This document shows positions 41,196 to 48,839 of a DNA stretch of 64,000 nucleotides, piece by piece. Numbering within the stretch: the first letter of the stretch is position 1; each line of letters opens with the position of its first letter. A program made the position numbers and the translations under genes. Source of the stretch: Actinomyces israelii DSM 43320. GTDB lineage: Bacteria > Actinomycetota > Actinomycetes > Actinomycetales > Actinomycetaceae. The stretch lies in assembly GCF_000711965.1 (NCBI RefSeq), contig NZ_JONS01000010.1, positions 1-64,000 on the forward strand, given 5' to 3'. The notes beneath the pieces are model-generated. The model was not told the origin of the DNA. It searched no databases and saw nothing but the letters and a program-made list of their open reading frames with translations.

Positions 41196-43430
41196 CTACC
41201 GCGGCCCGCGGTTGCCACCACCTGCACCGCGAGGCGGTGTGCCGGAGGGCGCGACTCGCAGTGCTGCGCCCAGGGCCACGACCTGGGGGACGACGAGGGC
41301 GACAGCGGTGCTGGCGATCAGGAGTGTCCAGGGGACGGCGGGCGGTGCGGTGAGGTCGTCGTAGTAGGGGACCAGGGCCCAGGCGAGCCAGGCCCAGGTG
41401 GTGGCGACGGTGACGGCTGCGATGGCCAGGCCGAGGAGCTGGAGGCCGGCGGTCTCGGTCAGGACGCTGAGGACGATGGTGGTGCGGGAGGCGCCGGTGC
41501 GTCGCAGTACCCGGCTCTCGTCCCGGCGCGATCGGATCAGGGCCAGGGTCTGCTGGATGATGACGGCGGCCGCCAGCAGGCAGACGCCGCCGACGAGGGT
41601 CGCGTCGTTGGAGGCTCCGCGCCTGCTCTCGGCGGCGATGGCGTCGTCGGTCCACCCCTGGCCGGTGGTGACGGCGGCGCCGGTCGGAGCGACGCGAGCC
41701 AGGGACGCCAGGAGCCGGTCCTGGCCGCCAGGGGCGGCGGTGAGGAACCAGTCCTCGGTGACCGGCTCGCCCGCAGCCGGAGGCAGGACAGTGTCGTCGG
41801 CCAGCAGGCGGGTGCTCACAAAGGGATAGCCGTACTCGAACAGGGCCGCCACCCGCAGGGTGACCTCGCCCCCGTCGGCGCCCAGCAGGGTGATGGAGTC
41901 CCCCACCCGGTAGGCGCTGCCGTCCTCCCGGGTGGCATCGGTGCGCAGCGCGACTCCGGTGCCGTGGATGTCGTCGGCCTCGCCCTCTACCAGCCGGGGG
42001 CCGGCGGCCGCCACCAGGGCGGTCGGGTCACTGGCAGCGGTCACGGTCGCCTGATAGCGGGCCAGGGTGGTCAGGGGGAAGGACTCCTGGCGGGCGCGGT
42101 CGAGGATCTGGGCGCCGGTCGCCCCGGCGGGGGCGACCATCCAGGAGGTGGAGCTGGTTCTGGCGCGCACGGCACCGGTGGCCTGGGGCAGGGCGGAGGC
42201 GTCCCGCCAGGCGGTCTCCAGGTCGTCCCGGGGGCGGTCGGACCGGGCGTGGAGGGCGGCGTCGACCTGGCTGGACAGGGTGTAGTCGGCCCTGTAGTCG
42301 CGCCCGGAGCCGAGGTTCGAGGCCATCACCGGGACGGTGGCCAGGACCGCCACGGCGGTGATGGGGACGACGACGGCACCGGCGCGGCGGGCGGCGGTGC
42401 GGGCATGGGCCCAGGCGGTCAGGCCCGCTCCCGGGTCCAGGGCGCGCACCGGCAGGCGGGCCAGGCCCACCGCGGGCCCGGCCAGCAGGGGAGCCAGCGC
42501 GCACAGGGCCACCGCCACACCACCACCGACCCACAGGGCGACCCCGTCGTCGGCCTCCCAGGGCAGGCGGGCGGGCCCGGCCGCCCAGACCCAGGCGGTC
42601 AGGGCGGCGCCTGCGGCGGCCACCGCCCACCGGGCCGGGGTCATGCCCCGCCGCTGCTCGGCGGCGGACTCGCGCACCGCCTCCACTGCGGCCGCCCGCG
42701 CAGCCCCGCGGACTCCGACCAGGGCCCCGACCGCGGTCACCGCGGTCATGAGCGCCACCGTGAGCACCAGGCCGGAGGGCGTGACCGCCGGGACGTGACC
42801 AGGAGCCCAGTTGTCCTGGGAGGCCAGCAGGCCCGCCAGGGGCCGCAGGCACGGTACCGCGGCCAGGGCGCCCGCGGTGGAGGCGGCCAGCCCCAGCAGG
42901 AGGGCCTCGCGGGCGACCATGACGCGCACCCGGGCCGGGCTCGCCCCGGCCAGCCGCAGCAGCGCCAGCTCACGGCGCCGCCCCTGGACCGCCACGCTCA
43001 TGGCCTGGGCCACCAGGACCAGGGCCGCCAGCGCCCCGCCTGCCAGCATGAGCACCGACGTCAGGTGACCGGCGTAGACCCGCCCCAGGAACCAGACGGC
43101 CCGGGGCGCGCTCATGCCGGTCGTGTCCACCCCCGACAGGCGCGAGGCCTGGAAGAACAGCACCTGGGAGCCCACCAGCGCCGAGGCCATGGCCACCACC
43201 ACCGCCACCCCCGCATAGGGCACCCGGTGGTCGCACAGCATCGACCGGGCCACCGCCCACCGGGCCCGGGAACGCCCGACCCGCCCGCGCAGGCCCCCGT
43301 TCCGCTCGCTCCGCCGGGCCCGCCGCTGAGGACCGGAGGACCGACCGTCCGCGTCTCGGCCGTCCCGCCGCCTCCTCGGGCCTCGGCGGTCCCGGCTCTC
43401 CCGGTGGCTGTTCCTGCTCATGCGGGTCAT
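41196..43430 (-). CDS. ABC transporter permease with FtsX/MacB-type domains
   Basis: A 744-residue permease, partner of the ATPase just upstream. A basic, Arg-rich N-terminus of about 55 residues precedes the first membrane segment (VPYAGVAVVVAMASALVGSQ). The first FtsX domain follows (about 110-230, with QGRRRELALLRLAGASPARVRVMV). A second cluster of segments is at about 260-330. A large extracytoplasmic domain spans about 390-600. A second FtsX domain ends it (ALIRSRRDESRVLRRTGASRTTIVLSV, then segments to the end). The FtsX-FtsX layout is that of exporters for peptides, antimicrobials or lipids. Substrate unknown. The start overlaps no gene; the ATPase ends 16 bp upstream. Confidence 0.88.
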   Translation of the reverse strand: MTRMSRNSHRESRDRRGPRRRRDGRDADGRSSGPQRRARRSERNGGLRGRVGRSRARWAVARSMLCDHRVPYAGVAVVVAMASALVGSQVLFFQASRLSGVDTTGMSAPRAVWFLGRVYAGHLTSVLMLAGGALAALVLVAQAMSVAVQGRRRELALLRLAGASPARVRVMVAREALLLGLAASTAGALAAVPCLRPLAGLLASQDNWAPGHVPAVTPSGLVLTVALMTAVTAVGALVGVRGAARAAAVEAVRESAAEQRRGMTPARWAVAAAGAALTAWVWAAGPARLPWEADDGVALWVGGGVAVALCALAPLLAGPAVGLARLPVRALDPGAGLTAWAHARTAARRAGAVVVPITAVAVLATVPVMASNLGSGRDYRADYTLSSQVDAALHARSDRPRDDLETAWRDASALPQATGAVRARTSSTSWMVAPAGATGAQILDRARQESFPLTTLARYQATVTAASDPTALVAAAGPRLVEGEADDIHGTGVALRTDATREDGSAYRVGDSITLLGADGGEVTLRVAALFEYGYPFVSTRLLADDTVLPPAAGEPVTEDWFLTAAPGGQDRLLASLARVAPTGAAVTTGQGWTDDAIAAESRRGASNDATLVGGVCLLAAAVIIQQTLALIRSRRDESRVLRRTGASRTTIVLSVLTETAGLQLLGLAIAAVTVATTWAWLAWALVPYYDDLTAPPAVPWTLLIASTAVALVVPQVVALGAALRVAPSGTPPRGAGGGNRGPR

Positions 43431-43445
43431 GGCCGTGTCTCCCCT

Positions 43446-44228
43446 TCAGCCCCGGGACTGTGCCTCGACCCGGGCCTGGAGGTCGGCCAGGTGCCCGGCA
43501 ATCTGGGCGGCACCCGCCCCGGAGACCCCGCCCGCCGTGCACCCGTCCACCAGCCACACCACCCGGTCGGCCCACGCGGCCACGCGAGGGTCGTGAGTGA
43601 CCACCAGCAGCCCGCCGCCGGCATCGGACAGCAGGTCAAGCTGCCCCAGCACCGCAGCGCCCGCCCGCACGTCCAGCGCCCCCGTCGGCTCGTCGGCGAA
43701 CACCATCGCCGGACGCGACACCAGGGCCCGGGCCACCGCCACCCGCTGCCGCTGACCCCCCGACAGCCGGGACGGCAGACGATCCTCCAGGCCGGCCAGT
43801 CCGACACGCTCCAGCACGCCCGTCACGTCCCCGGGTGAGCGCATCCGCCCGCCCATCAGCCCGGGCAGGGCCACATTCTGGGCCGCCGTCAGCGACTCCA
43901 CCAGGTTCAGGTCCTGGAATATGAAGGCCACCCGGTCGCGGCGCATCGCCGTCAGCATCCTCTCCGAAGCGGATACCACATCCACCCCGTCGAGCAGCAC
44001 CCGCCCCGCGCCGGCACGCAACAGGCCCGCCGCGCACAGCAGCAGGGTCGATTTGCCCGACCCCGACGGCCCCATCACCGCCACGCGCTCGCCGGCGCCC
44101 ACGCTCAGGTCCACGCCCCGGAGGACCAGCGAGCCGTGCGCCGAGTAACGGAACTCCAGTCCGGACACCTCGAGCACACCGGGCAAGGACTCAGAGGACT
44201 CAGAAAACTCAGAGAACTCAGTCACCAT
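43446..44228 (-). CDS. ABC transporter ATP-binding protein (MacB/LolD type)
   Basis: A 260-residue ATPase that pairs with the permease downstream. It shows Walker A GPSGSGKSTLLLC (about 54-66), a Q-loop in FIFQDLNLVESLTAAQNVALP, the signature LSGGQRQR, Walker B MVFADEPTGALDV and the H-loop VTHDPRV. The N-terminus EFSEFSESSESL is encoded by a 9-bp tandem repeat. Start ATG 44228. The order ATPase then permease, with a 15-bp gap, suggests one operon. Confidence 0.92.
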   Translation of the reverse strand: MVTEFSEFSESSESLPGVLEVSGLEFRYSAHGSLVLRGVDLSVGAGERVAVMGPSGSGKSTLLLCAAGLLRAGAGRVLLDGVDVVSASERMLTAMRRDRVAFIFQDLNLVESLTAAQNVALPGLMGGRMRSPGDVTGVLERVGLAGLEDRLPSRLSGGQRQRVAVARALVSRPAMVFADEPTGALDVRAGAAVLGQLDLLSDAGGGLLVVTHDPRVAAWADRVVWLVDGCTAGGVSGAGAAQIAGHLADLQARVEAQSRG

Positions 44229-44338
44229 GGGAAAGCTCCAGAGGCGTCAGCCGGCAGGGAGCGATGAAGAAGGCCGAGGAACGACGAGGGGGAAGACGTG
44301 GAGCGCCCGTGCGGCGGACCCTGCTCCCGGCCGCCGGC

Positions 44339-45235
44339 TCACAGCAGCCCCGAGGCGTCCAGGACCTCGCGCAGGGCGGCGACGTCGTCGGCCTCGGCGC
44401 GCACGAGCGGCAGGCGGACGGCGGCGCAGGGGACGCGCCCCTGCAGCAGCAGGGCCTCCTTGGCCATGACGGCGCCCTGGCCGCCGCCCATGATCGCCTG
44501 CACCAGCGGGCGGATGCGGCGGGCGACCGCCCGGGCCCCGGCCAGGTCCCCGGCGTCGACCTCGGTGAGCATCTGCCGCCAGGAGTGGGCGTCGGCGTGC
44601 GCCACGACCGAGACCACGCCCGAGGCGCCGTGGGCCAGCCAGGCGAAGTTCAGCCCGTCGTCGCCCGAGTAGTAGGCCAGGCCGGTGGCCTCCATGCGCC
44701 GGAAGCCCTGCTCGACGTCGCCGGTGGCGTCCTTGACCGCCAGGACCCGCTCGTGCTCGGCCAGCCGGGCCAGGGTGGCGTCGGTGATCCTCACGCCCGT
44801 GCGCCCGGGGATGTCGTAGATCATGACGGGCAGGTCGGTGGCCTCCACGACCGCCATAATGTGCCGGTAGACGCCCTCGGCGCTGGGGCGGTTGTAGTAG
44901 GGGGCGTTGATGAGCAGGCCCTCGGCGCCGGCGGCCTGGCTGCCCGCGCCGATGCGCACCGCGTGGGCGGTGTCGTTGGAGCCCGCCCCGGCCACGAGCA
45001 TGGCGCGGCCGGCGAGGGCGTCCTTCACCTCGCGCAGCAGCGTCTGCTTCTCGGGCAGGTGGGTGGTGGGGGCCTCGCCGGTGGTGCCGGCCAGCAGGAT
45101 CATGTCCGCGCCGTCCTCGACGAGGGTGACGGCCAGGGCCTGGGCGGCCTCGACGTCAATCTCCCCCTCGGGGGTGAAGGGCGTGACCATAGCGACGCCG
45201 ACGGAGCCGAAGGGACGAGTCGGAAGAGCGCTCAT
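44339..45235 (-). CDS. dapA: 4-hydroxy-tetrahydrodipicolinate synthase
   Basis: Condenses pyruvate with aspartate semialdehyde in the diaminopimelate/lysine pathway. The 298 residues form a TIM barrel with GVAMVTPFTPEGEID at the start and LLAGTTGEAPTT, the phosphate-like loop. MIYDIPGRTGV contains the catalytic Tyr. The Schiff-base lysine is in VLAVKDATGD (about 165). SGDDGLNFAWLAHGASGVVSV follows. Length equals E. coli DapA (292). ATG 45235 was chosen; a longer frame upstream reads into the divergent GNAT gene. It does not adjoin dapB, from which it is separated by a plus-strand GNAT gene. Confidence 0.96.
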   Translation of the reverse strand: MSALPTRPFGSVGVAMVTPFTPEGEIDVEAAQALAVTLVEDGADMILLAGTTGEAPTTHLPEKQTLLREVKDALAGRAMLVAGAGSNDTAHAVRIGAGSQAAGAEGLLINAPYYNRPSAEGVYRHIMAVVEATDLPVMIYDIPGRTGVRITDATLARLAEHERVLAVKDATGDVEQGFRRMEATGLAYYSGDDGLNFAWLAHGASGVVSVVAHADAHSWRQMLTEVDAGDLAGARAVARRIRPLVQAIMGGGQGAVMAKEALLLQGRVPCAAVRLPLVRAEADDVAALREVLDASGLL

Positions 45236-45394
45236 GCCAGCAGTGTAACGGGGCTCTGTCGGGAGCATCGGCCGTAGGCCCCGACGAATTCGGGAGCGGG
45301 ATGCCCGGCGCATCGGGCACAGGTCCGCCGGTTGCGGTGATGGCGTGCTTGCGCGGCCCCACGGCCCGTCCCTCCCACCGATAGGCTCGCGGCC

Positions 45395-46150
45395 ATGACG
45401 CCTCCCGACTCCGTCTTCGACGCCGACCCCTCCTCCGGCCTGCCGGCCGGCGCACGCGGCGGGCTCCGCGCGCGCACCGACGGGGGCCGCCCGCACGCCG
45501 CCTCCTGCCGGCGCGGCGGGGCCGACCGCGACGGCCTGGGGGCGCCGGAGGCCGGTTCGCGCCCGTCCGAGGCGGGCGGCTTCGTGCGCGCGGCCGCGCA
45601 GGCCGACCTGCCGGCCATGGGCCGGGTCCACGCGGCGTCCATGCTCGCCTCGCTGGCCGCCGGCCACGACGGGCCTCTGCCCGAGGGCGTGCGGGCCATG
45701 GTGTCCGCCCCGGTCATCGCCGCCGGCTGGGAGTCCGCGGTCGTCGCTCCCCCGACCCGGGCCCACCACGCCCTGGTCGCCACCGCGGAGGGCGCCGTCG
45801 TCGGGCTGCTGGGGCTCGCGCCCACGGAGGCGGTCACCACCGAAGGCCCTGACGGCGTCTGCGAAAGCGATCCCTCCCGCACAGCCGAACGGCCGGCCGC
45901 GGCCGCCGAGGTCACAGCCCTCGGTGTCGCGCCGGCCCACCAGCGCCGCGGGCACGGCTCCCGGCTGCTCGCGGCGGCCGTGGACCTGGCCCGGGACGAC
46001 GGCGCCGCCATGCTCACGGTGTGGGCCGTGCGCGGGGACGAGTCGCTGGCGCGGCTGCTCGCCGGCGCGGGCCTGGAGCCGACCGGCTCCCACCGCGCGC
46101 TGCCGGTGGGTGACGGCATCACCGAGGACTGCTGGGCCGCCGCACTATGA
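45395..46150 (+). CDS. GNAT-family N-acetyltransferase
   Basis: A 251-residue protein. The first 62 residues are low-complexity and probably disordered. The GNAT domain begins at FVRAAAQADLPAMGRVHAASM and includes ALVATAEGAVVGLLGLAP. EVTALGVAPAHQRRGHGSRLLAAAVDLARDDGAAML carries the acetyl-CoA-binding loop (QRRGHGS). GAGLEPTGSHRALPV ends the domain. The substrate is unknown. It lies between dapB and dapA, on the opposite strand, and so interrupts a usually compact lysine gene pair. A small open frame overlaps its stop by 4 bases. Confidence 0.85.
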   Translation: MTPPDSVFDADPSSGLPAGARGGLRARTDGGRPHAASCRRGGADRDGLGAPEAGSRPSEAGGFVRAAAQADLPAMGRVHAASMLASLAAGHDGPLPEGVRAMVSAPVIAAGWESAVVAPPTRAHHALVATAEGAVVGLLGLAPTEAVTTEGPDGVCESDPSRTAERPAAAAEVTALGVAPAHQRRGHGSRLLAAAVDLARDDGAAMLTVWAVRGDESLARLLAGAGLEPTGSHRALPVGDGITEDCWAAAL

Positions 46151-46329
46151 GCGCTGAAGAACCCGAGGAGATCACGCTCCAGGACCGGCTGCCTGGGTTG
46201 CGCGCGGCATCAAGAACCTGGCGAGCTCCTCGCAGGGTCACCGCTGCGGAGCTCTTCGGCTCCCGCACCGGCCCATCCCCGGGTGGGACCGACTGGGGGG
46301 AAGACGCAGGCGCCGAGGCTCTTCCGTGA
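46147..46329 (+). CDS. possible 60-residue protein coupled to the GNAT gene
   Basis: ATG at 46147 overlaps the stop of the acetyltransferase gene (ATGA) and opens a 60-codon frame, starting MSAEEPEEITLQDRLPGL and ending EDAGAEALP. The 4-base overlap is the pattern seen for real coupled genes in this genome. The composition is unremarkable and no domain or motif is recognised. It ends 10 bp before a hairpin. It may be a genuine short gene or a chance frame. Confidence 0.35.
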   Translation: MSAEEPEEITLQDRLPGLRAASRTWRAPRRVTAAELFGSRTGPSPGGTDWGEDAGAEALP

Positions 46330-46339
46330 CCCGCTCCCG

Positions 46340-46362
46340 GGGAGACCTCGCTGAGGTCTCCC
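46340..46362. terminator. hairpin between the convergent GNAT region and dapB
   Basis: GGAGACCTC (46341-46349) pairs with GAGGTCTCC (46353-46361) across a 3-base loop, with one more G-C pair outside. It sits between the end of the plus-strand genes and the dapB stop. No T-run is present on either side, so it may be a bidirectional intrinsic terminator of limited strength. Confidence 0.55.
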
Positions 46363-46365
46363 TCC

Positions 46366-47118
46366 TCACAGGTCGAGCAGGGCGTCCAGGCCGACGGTCA
46401 GACCCTTCCGCTCGCCCACTCGCCGGACGGCGAGGATGACGCCGGGCATGAAGCTGGCGCGGTCGAAGGAGTCTGTGCGGATGGTCAGCTGCTCGCCGGG
46501 GTTGCCCAGCACGATCTCCTCGTGGGCGGTCAGCCCGCGCAGGCGGACGGCGTGGACGTGGACGCCGTCGACGACGGCGCCACGCGCGCCGAGCGGATCG
46601 GCCTGCGTGGCGTCGGGCACGGGCCCCAGGCCGGCCTCGGCGCGGGCGGCCGCGATGCCCCGGGCGGTGGCGATGGCGGTGCCGGAGGGGGCGTCGACCT
46701 TATCCGGGTGGTGGAGCTCGACGACCTCGGCGGACTCGAAGTAGCGGGCCGCCCTGGCCGCGAGGCTCATGGCCAGGACCGCCGAGAGGGCGAAGTTGGG
46801 GGCGATGAGGACGCTGCGGCCCGCGGCGCCGGGCTCGGCGAGGTGCTCGCGGACGCGGGCGTAGGACTCCTCGGTCCAGCCGGTGGTGCCGACGACGGCG
46901 TCCACGCCGGCGTCGATGAGGGCGTGGACATTGGCCTCGGCGACGGCCGGGACGGTGAAGTCCACGGCCACGTCGGCGCCGCCCAGGTGCGCGGCGGTGA
47001 TCTCGTCACCCACGTCGAGGCGGGCGACGAGCTCGAGGCCCTCGGCCTCCTCGACGGCCCGGCAGACAGTGGAACCCATGCGCCCGGCGGCGCCCGTGAC
47101 AGCAACGCGAATCGTCAT
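46366..47118 (-). CDS. dapB: 4-hydroxy-tetrahydrodipicolinate reductase
   Basis: Reduces hydroxy-tetrahydrodipicolinate in the diaminopimelate/lysine pathway. The 250-residue protein has the NAD(P)H-binding glycine loop VTGAAGRMGSTVC (about 6-18), then VDFTVPAV and GTTGWTEESYAR. The substrate site reads ELHHPDKVDAPSGTAIATARGI with the conserved His and Lys. TAHEEIVLGNPGEQLTIRTDSFDRASF follows. Length fits actinobacterial DapB (about 245). The stop is 3 bp from a terminator hairpin and the gene follows the M16 peptidase, as is usual. Confidence 0.96.
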   Translation of the reverse strand: MTIRVAVTGAAGRMGSTVCRAVEEAEGLELVARLDVGDEITAAHLGGADVAVDFTVPAVAEANVHALIDAGVDAVVGTTGWTEESYARVREHLAEPGAAGRSVLIAPNFALSAVLAMSLAARAARYFESAEVVELHHPDKVDAPSGTAIATARGIAAARAEAGLGPVPDATQADPLGARGAVVDGVHVHAVRLRGLTAHEEIVLGNPGEQLTIRTDSFDRASFMPGVILAVRRVGERKGLTVGLDALLDL

Positions 47119-47139
47119 ACCGCCAGCCTAGCCGCCCCG

Positions 47140-47205
47140 CCCGCCGAGATCGGTCGAGTTCCGCACCGAGATCGGTTCAGCCCCGGCTCGAGATCGGTCC
47201 GGCGG
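47140..47205. repeat. 22-bp tandem repeat, locus 2 (three units)
   Basis: Three units starting GAGATCGGT at about 47142, 47164 and 47186, each 22 bp apart, lie in the gap between the dapB start and the M16 peptidase stop. The orientation is the same as at locus 1 (41080). The last unit runs up to the peptidase stop codon. Confidence 0.85.
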
Positions 47206-47213
47206 CCCGCCTC

Positions 47214-48593
47214 TCAGAGGGCCGGCCCCACCAGGGCCCGGGCGCGCTCCTGCCTCACGAGCCACTCGGCGAGCCGGCGCACATCCTCGCCGGTGACGGC
47301 GCCCAGCAGCCGCAGGTTCTCCTCCATGCTGCGCAGCCGGCCGGTGACCACCTCGCTGCGCCCCAGGCGCCCCATGCGGGCCAGCGAGTCCTCCCCGCCC
47401 AGCACCATGGCGCCGCGGATCTGCCCGCGGGCGCGGGCCAGCTCGCGGTCGGTGACGCCGTCGGCGGCGAGCCTCTCGAACTCGCCGACCATGACGGCGC
47501 ACACCTCGTCCACCGCCTGCGGGGCGCAGCCGGCGTACAGGCCCAGCGCTCCCGTCCCGGCGTAGGAGGCGTCGAAGGCGTAGGTGGTGTAGGCCAGCCC
47601 CCGCTTCTCGCGGACCTCCTGGAACAGGCGCGAGGACATTCCCCCGCCCAGGATCGTGATGAGGACGCTCATGGCCCAGCGCCGCTCGTCGCGTACGGGA
47701 ATGCCCTGGCAGGTCAGGTACACGTGGGACTGCTCGCAGTCCCGCTCTATGCGCACGTCGTGGACGGCCAGGGCGATATCGGGCTCGGTCTCGAAGCGGC
47801 GCGGGCGCGGCGGGACTGCGCTGGTGGTGTCCCAGCCGGCGGAGGCGAGGTCGGCGGCAACGCGCTCGACGACCTGGTCGTGGTCGACGGCGCCGGCGAC
47901 GGCCGCCACCAGCGAGTCGGAGGCGTAGGTCCGCTGGTAGTGCTCCCACACCGCGTCGCGCGGCACGGCGGCGACGGTCTCGTAGGTGCCGCCGATGGGC
48001 CGCCCGAGCGGGGTGTCGTCGCCGAAGGCGGCGCGGGCGAAGGCCTCCTGGGCGATGTCCGCGGGGTCGTCGGCGGCGTCGGCCAGCTCGGAGATGATGA
48101 CGCCGCGCTCGGTCTCGACCTCTGCGGGATCGAGTGAGGAGGAGGTCACCATGTCGGTCAGGACGTCGAGGGCTCCCATGGCGTCCGAGCCCTGCACGCG
48201 CGCGTAGTAGGAGGTGTGCTCCTTGGCCGTCGCGGCGTTGGACTCGCCGCCGATGAAGTCGAAGGCCTCGGCGATCTCGCGGGCGGAGCGCGTGGCGGTG
48301 CCCTTGAACATGAGGTGCTCCAGGAAGTGGGTCGATCCCTCCTGCCCGACGGCCTCGTCGCAGGACCCGACGCCGAACCACATGCCCAGGCTCGCCGACC
48401 GCAGCCCGGGCACGGACTCGGTGATGACGCGCACCCCGCCGGGCAGGATCGAGCGGCGCAGCACGGCGCCGTCGTCGGTCAGGTGCAGCTCGGTGCCGGG
48501 ATCGCCTGCGGCGCCGCGCGCCAGATCGACCTCGGAGTAGCTGGTGGCGCCGCTCCGGAAGGCGCTGGCGGCTGAGGGGGCTGGGTTGGTCAC
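47214..48593 (-). CDS. M16-family zinc peptidase (PepR/insulinase-like)
   Basis: A 459-residue zinc metallopeptidase of the pitrilysin/insulinase family. The inverted zinc motif HFLEH is present in EGSTHFLEHLMFKGTATRSAREI (about residue 70). The third ligand Glu is in NAATAKEHTSYYARV. The C-terminal M16C domain shows the R/Y region with FQEVREKRGLAYTTYAFDASY. Length is standard for the bacterial one-domain-pair form. The gene lies directly between pnp and dapB, as in many actinobacteria, but its physiological substrate is not known. Confidence 0.9.
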   Translation of the reverse strand: MTNPAPSAASAFRSGATSYSEVDLARGAAGDPGTELHLTDDGAVLRRSILPGGVRVITESVPGLRSASLGMWFGVGSCDEAVGQEGSTHFLEHLMFKGTATRSAREIAEAFDFIGGESNAATAKEHTSYYARVQGSDAMGALDVLTDMVTSSSLDPAEVETERGVIISELADAADDPADIAQEAFARAAFGDDTPLGRPIGGTYETVAAVPRDAVWEHYQRTYASDSLVAAVAGAVDHDQVVERVAADLASAGWDTTSAVPPRPRRFETEPDIALAVHDVRIERDCEQSHVYLTCQGIPVRDERRWAMSVLITILGGGMSSRLFQEVREKRGLAYTTYAFDASYAGTGALGLYAGCAPQAVDEVCAVMVGEFERLAADGVTDRELARARGQIRGAMVLGGEDSLARMGRLGRSEVVTGRLRSMEENLRLLGAVTGEDVRRLAEWLVRQERARALVGPAL

Positions 48594-48697
48594 CCGGCGA
48601 GCCTAACGGGCCCGGCGGTGGCGCTGTCCACCGGACTGGTTCTCCTCGCCGACGGCGTAGCGCGGCGTCGCGGGGCACGCGGGCTCACCGCGCCGGA

Positions 48698-48755
48698 CCG
48701 ATCTCGAGCCGGAACCGGACCGATCTCGAGCCGGAACCGGACCGATCTCGGCGAA
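48698..48755. repeat. 22-bp tandem repeat, locus 3 (three units, reverse orientation)
   Basis: Units read as GGACCGATCTCGAGCCGGAACC on the plus strand: the first two, at about 48697-48740, agree base for base over the unit, and a third, partial one (ending ACCGATCTCGG) follows to about 48752. This is the complement of loci 1 and 2. It lies in the gap between the M16 peptidase start and the pnp stop. Confidence 0.85.
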
Positions 48756-48839
48756 AGAAGGGATGGGGGCGGGGGGCCGGGCCGCCTCGCGCCGCCCGGC
48801 CCCCGCCGTCGTCAGTGCGCGGCTACCGGCCGCCCACGC

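Noticed and set aside
41080-48755. the 22-bp repeats as a CRISPR array
   Set aside because: Units abut directly without spacers and there are no cas genes in the window.
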